Positions 33,916-45,400 of a stretch of 64,000 nt of DNA are shown here, piece by piece; positions within the stretch are counted from its first letter, which is position 1; every line of letters begins with the position of its first letter. A model generated the notes under the pieces. The model ran no database searches. It had not been told where the DNA came from and saw nothing but the letters and a program-made list of their open reading frames with translations. The position numbers were made by a program, and so were the translations under genes. Origin of the DNA: Enoplolaimus lenunculus (lineage: Eukaryota > Nematoda > Enoplea > Enoplida > Thoracostomopsidae); NCBI GenBank assembly GCA_030248215.1, contig JASANG010003380.1, positions 1 to 64,000 on the forward strand, given 5' to 3'.

Positions 33916-35114
33916 TGTAGGTGGCTGTGCCACACTTAAACCTATTTCAAACTAAAAACTAAAACTAAAAATAAAACCCTATATCAAAACCACACCTTAA
34001 GGGAGTCCCTGGCTCCACCTAGTCTCTCTTAGAACTTAAGTTAGGCTTAGGCGTTGCTACAGGGCGTAGAAATTGGTAAAACGATGCTATGGCGGCTGTG
34101 TCCGCAATGTAACTTACCTGGGGCCCTGCGTGGCCAATTCGTACTTGTTGATTAGTATTGCATATAGAGTTGGCTGGATCTGCGAATAAGGACATAGCTA
34201 GGCTATGTCAGCACCAATATGGTGCTTTGTTCTTATGTGTGTCTTGGCAGTATAGTTGTTGTTGTTGTGGTACCGGATGTGTGGCTCTGGACCTCAACCG
34301 CATTGCGGACACCCAATTGTGGGTGTCGGCAAAAATGCAAATGAGGTCGAGATGCCGAAATGGGTAGCCAGGACCGGAATCAGTCTTGATCTAGAGCTAG
34401 TACGAGGTGGTGAATTGGACTATTTACGGAGGCGTTATTTTTATTGGTATTGTTGTATACTTTTACGGTTGGATTGCTAACGGAGTTTGGGTAAGTAAGT
34501 GGAACCAAATTAGTTTAAGTATAGTCACGGTGGCACAAGGATGTGAAGGAAACTACGGAGTACTGGTTTAATCGGCGTTGCGCAAGGCGCGGAATTCACC
34601 CAGTATCGGATACTGGTGTTATGTGCTAAAAAGGAACTTGGGGTATTACCGGAGAACCTGGGAAAAGTAGTCTAATAAATCTAACGGGGTTAGATTTATT
34701 ATTCTACAACGGCTGGGCCAAATCTAACGGGGTTAGATTGGTCGGAAATTTGGTGTAACTCTAACGGGGTTAGAGTACACGGTTTAACGGGGTGTAATTC
34801 TAACGGGGTTAGAATTGCACGGATTCTGGAAAACGGCAAAAGTATTGGGTACGGTAAAGCCAGTGGCTGGATTAAATCAGATTCAGACGTCGGCTTTAAG
34901 GATTCCGGCTCGGGTTACCAGTTAAATTGCATAACCTGTAATTTGCTGGCCTTAATATTGGGTATTTTGTGTCATACGGGTTTCGGGTTGGGGATTTATA
35001 ATAAACATTTACCGGCCGCGTTTTACTAAATCAGAGCGATACGCATACATCGAGGAAAGAACTATACAGGCGATACAGGATACAGGCTTAAGTCAAAATC
35101 ACGAACTTCTCACA
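33916..35114 (+). repeat. 3' LTR
   Basis: Aligns end to end with 25,427-26,625. It is preceded by the purine stretch GAAGGGGGGA, a plausible polypurine tract. Confidence 0.93.
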
Positions 35115-36068
35115 TCCTGCCACTGACCCTGAACAACGACTAAATATTAATTCTTGAGATATAACTGAAAAACGGTGCGATGGTTCAATAAGACATTGCC
35201 GAATGCGAGTTGAAGAGGTGCGCCCGTCCAATAGCGGATCTAGGGGGGGGGGGGCGGCATACGTCCCTACCGTCAGAATTTTTTGGTCATAAAATGGTAA
35301 GGTCATACCTTACAATTTTTCCCTCCGAATTTTTTTTGTAAAAAATCTTTAGAATAACTTTTTTGCTTAGGGTTAGGCTTAGGCTTAGGCGTAGGAATAT
35401 GCTTATATTATCTACTGTTCCGTCCTTGTTCTTCTCATGGGCCCAATTTTTTGAAACGATAATAAGAAAATCACATGAGTATCTTACTATATGAAGATTT
35501 AATTCTTGTGTGGAAAGTGTTTTGCCGTCACCGCTTGACTATAAGAGTTTTTGACGGTGTTCACAATTTTAGATATTAAAATAATTCGTTCAGTCTTTTA
35601 ATAGAAAGCTTCTGGTTTTTATATGGTCATCTTATATATCTGTTTAGATTTTTATTAAGTTTGGACATCGCGAGCAACCAGCGAGACCTGAATTGCTTTC
35701 TCGACGATACGAACTATCACTACTGGCCAATGTAAAATATGTGGGCCAAACGTAGCCTATAAACACACTCCTAAGCCTAATCTATTGCTCAAAGCTTCTG
35801 GTAAGTCTAAAACAAAGTATAACGGTGACGCTGTACTTTGGATGGACGTCCGGCATCGTACGTCACCGTGCAGTATCGTACATGAATTACTAAGCTTTTT
35901 ATGCTTACACAAGCAGTCTAAAGCCTAGGGTGGTACTATATTGGTCAAACTACGCTGTCCAGTGCCGTTGCTGTTGCATGCGGCAATTCACGTACGTAGC
36001 CTCACTGTGGCTTGCGGTGCCCAACGGCATAATAATCGAAATTATAGTGCCACCCAAGATCTACTCTA
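35115..36068. repeat. Repeat-rich interval downstream of the LTR element
   Basis: No gene seen. About 35,220-35,340 belongs to a dispersed repeat with a TTACAATTTTTCCCTCC-type stretch, also near 52,800 and 53,900. About 35,365-35,445 is one end of a TTAGGC-type element (CTTATATTATCTACTGTTCC, then CATGGGCCC). About 35,818-35,890 resembles 44,757-44,850. Confidence 0.55.
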
Positions 36069-36070
36069 TA

Positions 36071-36290
36071 CACTGCAAGTAATAGTAAGTCAAATTGACT
36101 CTCTCCGAAATAGGCTTTCCCTGACTACACGAACTGAATCAAATTCGACTCCGCCTGAGTCAAATTCGACTCACTGAGCGATTCCGTGAATCGAATTTGA
36201 CTCTCTGGCGGAGTATAATTTTGACTTAGTTTGTGTAGTCAGGAAAAGCCTATTTTGGCGAGTCAATTTGACTCACCATTTTTTACAGTG
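36071..36290. mobile_element. Foldback miniature element, GAGTCAAATTTGACTC family
   Basis: A 220-bp near-perfect hairpin with ends CACTGCAA and TTTTTTACAGTG, flanked by TA on both sides (36,069-36,070 and 36,291-36,292). The TA duplication points to a Tc1/mariner-type mover. The arms carry repeated GAGTCAAATTTGACTC units. Confidence 0.85.
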
Positions 36291-36382
36291 TAGGTGTCCG
36301 TCGAGAATAATGGATGCCCCTAAAAGTAAACATGGTTCCAACAGTTTATAAATTCATCCGTCTAGTGATATAACATCATGTT

Positions 36383-36388
36383 TTTAAT
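36383..36388 (-). terminator. Candidate poly(A) signal of the basigin-like gene
   Basis: ATTAAA on the minus strand, 35 bases past the stop codon. It is the commonest variant of AATAAA. This is only a candidate. Confidence 0.4.
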
Positions 36389-36422
36389 TACAATAAAAAT
36401 ATACTCAAAAACTCAAAATATT

Positions 36423-36477
36423 TTATGGCTTTCGTCGCCTAGCTCCACCTTCTGAGGAATCAGCTGCTGGTTGTTGT
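36423..36477 (-). CDS. BSG: Basigin-like exon 9: C-terminal tail and stop
   Basis: Acceptor ATTTTTCAG. Codes [17 protein letters not shown] and TAA. It has the short hydrophilic, Arg-rich character of basigin tails. Confidence 0.8.
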
Positions 36478-39400
36478 CTGAAAAATTAAAACCAAAATGT
36501 TGCAATAAATACCGCGAAACCGTCACTGTAAATTCCAAAGAGTTGATTAATTAACTTTGTGGGAGAATTAGGTATTTGTGGTTGGTTCTGAGCACATAAC
36601 ATCAATTAACTTACGTTGAGCTGTTGTTATGCCGAGCGAGTTGAGTAATTAACTCAGAATGAGTTCAATCAATTCAGAATTCTGAGTTCTGAAAAACCTA
36701 ATTCACACGTCAGACCTCTGACTGGATTCAACTCATTCTGAGTTATGTTGGATTGAACGGGGTCGGGTACGAGCAAAACTACTGTGTGACACTTATCATA
36801 TTTTCACACAGACTATGTTCAGGTGTAGTCTTATCTTTAAAGTCTTCATTGGTTGAAATATTTGTAAAGATTATTGGTAGAAACTCGAAACATGTTTACG
36901 ATTTTCCAGTGGGGTGAACACTTTTTTGCGCTTTACCGTTTCAACGAGCATTAATTACAGGCTTTGTGATATCATACTGCTTCTCCAAAACGTACACTGC
37001 AAAAAATGGTGAGTCAAATTGACTCTCTTCGAAATAGGGTCTACGGGACTACACAAACTGAGTGGAATTGGACCCCGCCAGAGTCAAATTCGAATTTGAC
37101 TCAGATTGTGTAGTCTCGTTGAGCCTATTTCGGAGACAGTCAATTCGACTCACTAAATTTTGCAGTGTAAAATTGTTTTGAATGTGTCATCAATTCTTGT
37201 CACAATATCTTTTTTAATATTAAAACTGGAACACCCCACATACTCCGCCAGAGTCAACAGTGAATCGAATTTGACTCTGGCGGAGTCAAATTTGACTCAG
37301 TTCGTGTAGTCAGTAAAAGCCTGTTTCTGAGGCAGTCAATTTGACTCCCCATTTTTACAGTGTAAAATGAACAATTTGCAACGCAAAATTTTTTATAATT
37401 ACGTGGCCATACTGGTCATCTTAGTCCTCAATTCGCTGGGATTAGAGGACTCAGGACTCACCGCGATCCATGAGACGGACGCTGTTGCGGATGTGTCAGT
37501 TGCGGTTCCGGCGGAGGTTTTCCTTTTTCGTGAACAATAATAATTGTTGCCAGGATCACCAGTTCAAGAACGATCCCGATAAATGGCCACAACGCTGCTA
37601 AACGATCTGAAATAGCTTTCAAGGTAGGTAAATTGTATACATATTAATAAACTACGGTTACATATAGGTATTTAGCCGTATGTCTAAACGCCTATGAACA
37701 CTGTAAATTCGAATAACTTATCGATTCAGACAGAAAATTGGTTATTTTTGAGTTAATAACAGTAAACTTTACCTTACTCTGAGTTGAGTTGATTCCGGGA
37801 AAGCTGGTTAATTTAATCAGAATAAAAGTTGAATCAAGTTAGAATAATGAGTTCTGATAGTCCTAACTCAGATTGAGTAATTCAACTCATTCTGAGTTAA
37901 AATCAACTCAGTGGAATTCACAGCGAAGTACAAATACAAACATACGTCTATATTTGAAGTAAATCTACTCATGGTTCCGAATTAGAACAAGTTCCCGTTT
38001 AAACAACGTCAACAGTATATACAGCAGTTTACAACGAAGTTTGCTCATATTCTCAAATGCGTGCAGCATATATTATCAGTTGGTCTTATAGCTTTTGAAC
38101 CAGCGAATGAAGATTTTCGAAATTTATCACAGTCTTTTTTAATTTGATTTCCGCTACTTTGCCAACTTTGAATTCTGCAATTGCATCGGATTGCCTGTCT
38201 GACAATTTATCGCTAACTGGTGATGATACTATACTCCTTTAAGAATATTGTCTTAAAATGTTCGCTTTGTAGATGTCCGGTCCAGGTATAAAAGATTGGA
38301 ATAAATTTTCTGAAAAAGATAACGCGCTTTTTAGCTTAACAGCTAGAAACGATATCACGAAATACGTACGCAGCAATGTGCAACTGGACGTCTGCCTTCG
38401 ACTCCTCCGGGTCCGGCTCCGGTATTTTTTGCCGGAAGTTCCGGCCGTTTCGTTAGTAAAATTCAGCATATGTTTGACAAAATTTATCTGTTCGACTCGT
38501 TTCATTTTAAATTTTGTACAATTTTCAGGAAAGAATTGCCGAGATTTTGGAAGAATAAGCATAAAAACGATTTAACAACATATTACAGATATTTGCTAAA
38601 ATTAACAAATTAAACATAATTTTGTAATTTCGTCTCACCTCTGGTTTCACGCTCGGTTCCGGCTGCGGCCAATTTTGCTGACCTCCGGCTCTGGTATTTT
38701 TCACCTCCGATTTCACCCTGATGGGCGTGGTTGTCAACTCAGCAGAAGGAATATACTTCGCCCAAATGCACTAACCAAATTAGAAAAATCAGAAGTTTAT
38801 TAGCTATAGATTAACAATATGTTCCTTAAGCTTTAGGAAATTTTGCCCTATCTCCACAGCTTAGCTTACTGTTCTTATACACGATTAAAGAAATTAATAA
38901 ATTATTGCACAGTTCAGGGGCGGAACGTTTTCCATTGGGACTGCAAAAGAGTAAGTTTAAGATTTAGAATATTTTTTGCTTAGTCAATATAGTTTAGATA
39001 CAATCTCATTCTTACGCTTAGGCTTACACTTAGGAATATGCTTATACTACTGTTCTGCCTCTGTTCTTTTACAGTGACCCATACCTTTAACTCTAACGCG
39101 TTGAGTTGAATTGAACGTCCCGTGGTCATTTGTCACTATACAAGTGTACAGTCCGGCATCGTCTTTTGATAACTCGTTGAATTTAATTTTAGCGTCTTTA
39201 ACGCCGCTGAATCCGCGTTCAAAGTGAATATTTGGGGTGTGATTAGTTTCGGCTGAAACATATTTAAACATTGGCGTAGTTACAATTTCAGAATACCGGG
39301 TGAGAGAGTTTAAATTAAATAAAAATTCCGTAAAAATTAACACTTGTCAAGCATACGTTATAGTGTTTTTGGTGGCGGAATGAAATTTTTAATTGTGAAC

Positions 39401-42400
39401 AATGCATAATGGTGTTAAATTTTGTTTTTGACGCGTTCAAGACAGCATGTAGTCTCGAACTCAAATACTTGCTATGCACATTTTGGCCCATGTTACTTTT
39501 CGTGACATCCAGGTTTCTAGTCGGTCTATAAAACAGTAGGTTTAGATTCTAGATTACATTTTTTTGCTTAGGAACACATTTTTGCAACGCTTAGGCTTAG
39601 GTTTAGGCTTAGGACTACGCTTAATCTACTGTTACGCTTTTTAAAGTAACATTTGCACATATTTTAATAAATCACACGTTGCTTTAGGATTCTGTTTTGC
39701 GATGGGTAACGCACATAAAGAAGTTTTTCAGCGAGCGAGAAAATTTTTTGACCTCTGCAGGTTGGTTTTACAGTGTGTAAAAGTGCCTTTTCCAGCCGTT
39801 CCGGAAGTTACGGGACTAATATATGTCCACTGCGTTCGTTCTTGTAAGCGCCCTTGAGTAAAACTAAGCGTTTCAAAATTTGGCCCATGTAAAAGATCAG
39901 GGGCGGACAGTTTTCCTGTGCGACTAGAATAGAGTAAGCTTAAGCTTTAGACTATTTTTGCTTGGATTAGGCTTAGGCTTTGGCTTAGTCATATGCTCAT
40001 TTTTACGCTTAGGATTAGGGTTAGGCTTAGGCTTACAAATATGGTTATAAAAATACTGTTCTGCCCCTGTTGTTTATATTGGCCTAAAATTTAATCGCGT
40101 ACCTGAGAATTCAACCCCATCTTTCTTCCATTGAACTTTCGGCGTAGGATATCCGTAAACAGGGCATTCTACAACAGCTTCTTGTCCGTCAGTTGAGATC
40201 ATACTATTTTCAAAATAATAAGTGTCCACATACGGTCTGCCTGAAATTATTAAAAAAATATCACAAAATCATTTATTTGTGAAATTTTACTCGTAATATT
40301 TAAGTCTTCTGTTTGTCTTATTATCCGCCATCGTTCACAATAATTTTGCAATCTAAAACACTATAAGGTAGAGTTAACACGTGTCAGTTTTTAAAATTGG
40401 CACGCGTTAACGCTAACCCTAACGCAACAGCTGCGTTAATCCTAGCCTAACGCTTGTTACAAAATGCTCTGTGACTGTGACACATGTTATGGTAGGGTTA
40501 ATGCACATTTTTGCGTTAAATCAGGGTTAACGCATGACAATTTTCAAAATTGACACATTTTAACCTTACGTTATAGTGTTTTCGATGGCAAAATGAAATT
40601 TTTTATTGTGAACGGTGCATAATGGTGTTAAATATGGTTTTTGACGCGTTCAAGAGTTACCCTAATTTCGTCGATTTATATAGCATATACAGAAATGAAT
40701 TTTCAATTTGAACTTAAACTTCACTATCTTTAGCAACATGTACCATATGTTTATCCAGTAGGCTGTAGCCTATCCGATATAACCGCAATTCGCCGTTTAA
40801 ACAACCCGTCGGGCCCATGTTACCTTAAGGGGCGTCCAGGTTCCTGGTGGGTCTATAAAAGAGCAGGTTTAGATTCTAGATTACATTTTTTGCTTAGGAT
40901 TAGGCTTAGGCTTAGGCTTAGGAGCACATTCTTGCAACGCTTTAGGCTTAGGCTTAGGAATACGCTTAATCTACTGTTACACCCCTTAAAGTAACATGGC
41001 CACTCGTCGAAAATCTCTTTGGCTCACAATTTATCAACAATCGTTAGATTAGGGGTTAGGAGTCCAAGGCTTAGGACTCGGTAACTGTAATAAACAGGAT
41101 AAGCCATCAAAGCGACTAGTTGGCGCAGATTCAGCTGACTCAATATTATGTTACAGAAAACCAAAATCAGGACATTTAATATTCCTCGTTCAAATGTGAC
41201 CGCATTTTAGTTCACGGGACTCAAAAAGGTGTTGAAGTTTGAAATACAAGACACTGTTTATGATAAAGTTGACAATGATTCGAACGCTTTTACCAAGAGC
41301 GGATGATTTCGCTACTACAAGAGTGTACAACTTGGTATATTCTGTGTAGAAAAGAATGAATCCAACGAACGTTGCGTTCTTGGTCAACCTTCCCTGTTGT
41401 TTTGGAGGGGGTGTGCTGCTGAACGAATATTTAAAATTTTAGATAAAGTCGCTCCGATTACATTCTTAACTCCTATATTTACTCAACAGTATAAGTGTGA
41501 CTACCCCTCCTTCCCCAATTGAGGGGGGTTGAACAAAAATACAACGAGTGATTGTACCTATTGTACCATGAAGATCCCCAGTAGTTGTACACTCTTGTCT
41601 AAGGATGATTATCCACCTGTGGTATTACAAAGTAATGTATGATACAAGAGTGTGCAGCTCTTGGGGTTCAGCATGGTACAAAACGTACCACCGGGCGTTG
41701 CATTTTTCGCCGACCCGGATGAGTTAGAGTGGGGTCGCTGTCACATGCAATAACCCAAAGGTTAACTAACTATAAGCAAAGCATATTTGGAGCAACGCGC
41801 GATGGTACATTTTGTACTGTGTAGAACCCCAGTAGTTACACAATCTTGTCGAAGAGTGATCATCCACTCTTGCTGTTACCAAAAGTCGATAATGACTTTT
41901 TTACAAGAGTGTACAACTGGGTACATTCTGTGTTGAAAAGAATATACCCAGGGCAAATTGCATTTTTGGTTTACACCCTACTCATTTAGGGGGGTCAATT
42001 TTCGAAGTTGCTCCCCTCATACTTTTAAAATCTATGCGTATGATGTGTTTCAATCGGTGAGTACCCCCAACTTAATTGGTGAGTCATTCACGTAATACTG
42101 TCTACGCAACTGTAAAAAATGGTCCACACACCTGGTTTTAAGGGCGGGACAAAACGACAATGTTTTATGCTATAAAGACTTAACAGAAGGTGTAATTAGC
42201 TAGTGGTTTTGGCTGCAGGTACTACGAAGGGGCTAACGACAATGTACGTCCCGGCTGGACACAGTGTCTGACAATACAAGTTCCTTCGAACAGACCCTGT
42301 ATAATCGCTAAATAAATTATTGGGTTCACGGAATAATCTTGGATGGCCCTAAGTACGGTTGCAATTCGAGATTTCACAATGTCTGGCCGAATGTATTTAG

Positions 42401-45400
42401 TGGGCAGCAGCCAAAATTGGGGGGGCACGTTTCCCTAATGCCCCCCGTGCGGACGCCCTTAGTCAGTTACTAGTGAATATTGTCCGTAAAGTCATAATTA
42501 TATAGAGTTCATAAGATATACCAAAACAGAATGGTGCTAAACAGCTTAAATTTGTAACAGACATTCGGAGAGGGCGGTTAGCTAAAAACGCAACGCTCGG
42601 TGATACATTTTGTACCATGCAGAACCACATGAATTGCACACTCTTGTAGAACTCTTGCTAGCACTAACTCGGAACTTCAGCATAGTTTAAAGCATAAATT
42701 TCTTTGATATGGCCGCCCCGTGTTTTGGTAACAATTGAACACTTGCACACATAAATGCCAGATTCGAGTAGATTGGGCTTCGAAATATGTAGTGTATTAT
42801 TGTCAAAGATGAACACCTGAAATAAAAATTAAATAATTATACTTAAACAGTGGCTCAGATTAAAATTTTGTACTCGAGTACTCATAATTGATTGGGATAA
42901 GCCTAAGCCAAGCAAAAAATTAGTCTATAGCTTTAAGCTTACTCATTTCTGGTCCCGCAGAAAAAATGTTCCGCCTCTGATCTTTACATGGGCCCTGCCC
43001 ACAAGGCTTTATGGAACTCACCCTTCCTTCTTGTGGTTCAATTTTCGTGTTTTCTCGCATCCAATCCCGGCATTCTTTGACCTCAGGACCGCTGCACGTA
43101 ATCGTCAGTGATTGGTTGATTTGCATTAATTGACCTGATTCCACACGAGTGTCTCCAATAAACACTTCAGTATCAATGTAACTAGACGCTCCTTAAAAAT
43201 AAACAATTTAGAATGAATCTTCGACAATTTGTCGCCCGACAACTTTGTCGCCCCAGAGTGGGATGTAGGTAAGGATTTTGTACCCGACCCGCGCTTTACC
43301 CAGGCAAATCAGAATTTTTTTACCCGCGGGGGTTAACCACGCTAAAAACATTTACCCGCGGGGGTTACCCACGCTAAAAACATTTACCCGCTGGGGTTAC
43401 CCACGCTAAAAACATTTACCGCGGGGGTTACCCACGCTAAAAACATTTGCCCGGTTACCCACGCTAAAAACATTTACCCGCGGGGGTTACCCACGCTAAA
43501 AACATTTACCCGGTTACCCACGCTAAAAACATTTGCCCGGTTACCCACGCTAAAAACATTTACCCGCGGGGGTTACCCACGCTAAAAACATTTACCCGCG
43601 GTCAAGGCCTATCGTTTACCCGCGCATAGTCGTACAGCAGTCGCTTGAAGCCTATGAATAAATCTAACGTTCCGCCTCTGATCTTTACATGGGTTGTTTA
43701 TATCTATTGAAAAACACAATTTTTTTGGCACAGTTTAGGGTCCAAAAACGGCGGAACTTGCATCCACACATGGTTCCAGTGTTGGTCTTTACGGGAAGCA
43801 AGGAATTTTCTTACCGTTTACAATAACAGTAGCGGTTGCTGGCTGGACATCCGGGTACAGCGCTGATTTGCATTCATAACTCAACGAATAACGGCCTGAA
43901 TTTGACCGCTGGGTGGCGTTGATTTTGAGGTTAAGTTGGTCATTTCCGTGTTGAAAGCATTCGTTTCGACGTTTGTTTCCGCCACAGAATTTGGCATCGT
44001 TTTCGTACCATTCTAAATTTGGATTATGTTCCGGTGACAGTGGCTAAAATCAAATTTTAAATCTTAAAATTACGACCCACAGGTCATAAGTGTTATACCA
44101 AAGGGGGGCAGGGGGCAGTTTTCTTATAATGCCAAATGATATTCATCCAGCAATTTATGGTGAGAAATATCCGCAATACATATGTCGTAGACCAATCTGC
44201 TATGCAGGCCAATTACCAATTGGCCTAGGCTTATTTGCTATTCTAAGCAAATAGCAGGTTGGCCTAGACCAAATAGTGATTGTGAGATGTCACGCAACAA
44301 CTGTGATGCAAGACCAACGCTGATTGGTTAACGGTATTGTGTCAATTCAAATAATCAAATCTTATTGGTCTATAAGTTCAATATCAGTTTAGCACACGCC
44401 AACCTACTATTACGAAAAATAGCAGATTGGCCTACGCCAATTAGTAATTTGCCTGAACAGCAGATTAGCCTATGGTATATATAATATTAATGAAAAAAGC
44501 ACGCTAAAGTGGGCGAAAAGCCAAACGCAATTTTAGTATTAAATTTCTTAATACAAAATTTTGATTTTGATTCCTACTGTGATCATGGCGTCGGTGGACT
44601 GTCTTGGATCTGCAACCGGTACAGTAGGGACATACAATTACTGGAACATCACAATCACCATTTGACGACAGTAAATACTTCTCGAACACAAAAAAAGCGT
44701 TTAAGATACAGTTTAATATTGCTTGACTTTTCTTGCAATTGCTTCTTGTTTGGCTCAATGTATTACAATAAGGGTAGCGCTATACTTTTGATGACACCCG
44801 GCTCCGTCCGTCACCGTGCATCCCCAGGCGGTATCGTACGCGAAACAGGGTTACGCTATACTTGCCGCGCGCCGTCAGATACCGACGCGCGACGCGTAAA
44901 AGATTTATTAAATTCCACAAAATACATTTTGCCTATAGTTTTGGTGGCAACCCATAGCGGCGTGATATATATGGTATTGTGGAAGTTGCATAATTTGCCT
45001 TAGCCAAAAAAGCTTCAGTGTCTCCATCACGCTGCCCGTTCAAAAGTTATTTGGTGTACGCATGATATTGTGGAAGTTGCATAATTTGCCTTAGCCAAAA
45101 AAGCTTCAGTGTCCACGCTGCCCGTTCAAAAGTTATTTGGTGTACGCATGATATTGTGGAAGTTGCATAATTTGCCTTAGCTAAAAAAGCTTCAGTGTCC
45201 ACGCTGCCCGTTCAAAAGTTATTTGGTGTACGCATGATATTGTGGAAGTTGCATTATTTTGGCGAAAAATAGACTAACCCGATTGGTTCCATTGCTCAAA
45301 ACGCACACCATATCAACGATGACTTCATCACCAGCGTAAAACGATTTACTTCGAAATTCAACTCTGTTGTCTTTGCCTGGTTGAATTGAAAGACTGAGCA

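Larger units (their letters stand above)
25427..35114 (+). mobile_element. Pol-less LTR retrotransposon, gag-like, about 9.7 kb
   Basis: Two direct LTRs of exactly 1,199 bp bound a 7.3-kb interior. The 5' LTR is followed at once by a tRNA-Trp-type primer site, and the 3' LTR is preceded by a purine run. The interior holds a tandem array, a basic gag-like frame, a frame with a CCHC zinc knuckle, a coiled-coil-like frame and a 774-codon frame. I see no aspartic protease, reverse transcriptase, RNase H or integrase motif in any frame. That makes it a non-autonomous element resembling plant TR-GAG or LARD elements, so the parent family (Ty3, BEL or retrovirus-like) stays open. The LTRs differ at about two dozen positions by eye, roughly 2%, which suggests a fairly recent insertion. 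Its LTR frame looks whole. No clear 5-bp target duplication is visible. Confidence 0.88.

Noticed and set aside
43318-43622. CRISPR-like array
   Set aside because: Unit spacing lacks unique spacers; it is an ordinary minisatellite in an animal intron. The same holds for 61,669-61,911.
44509-45003. 164-codon plus-strand frame
   Set aside because: Spans a dispersed repeat also seen near 6,480 and runs into the 86-bp tandem array inside a basigin intron; no domain.
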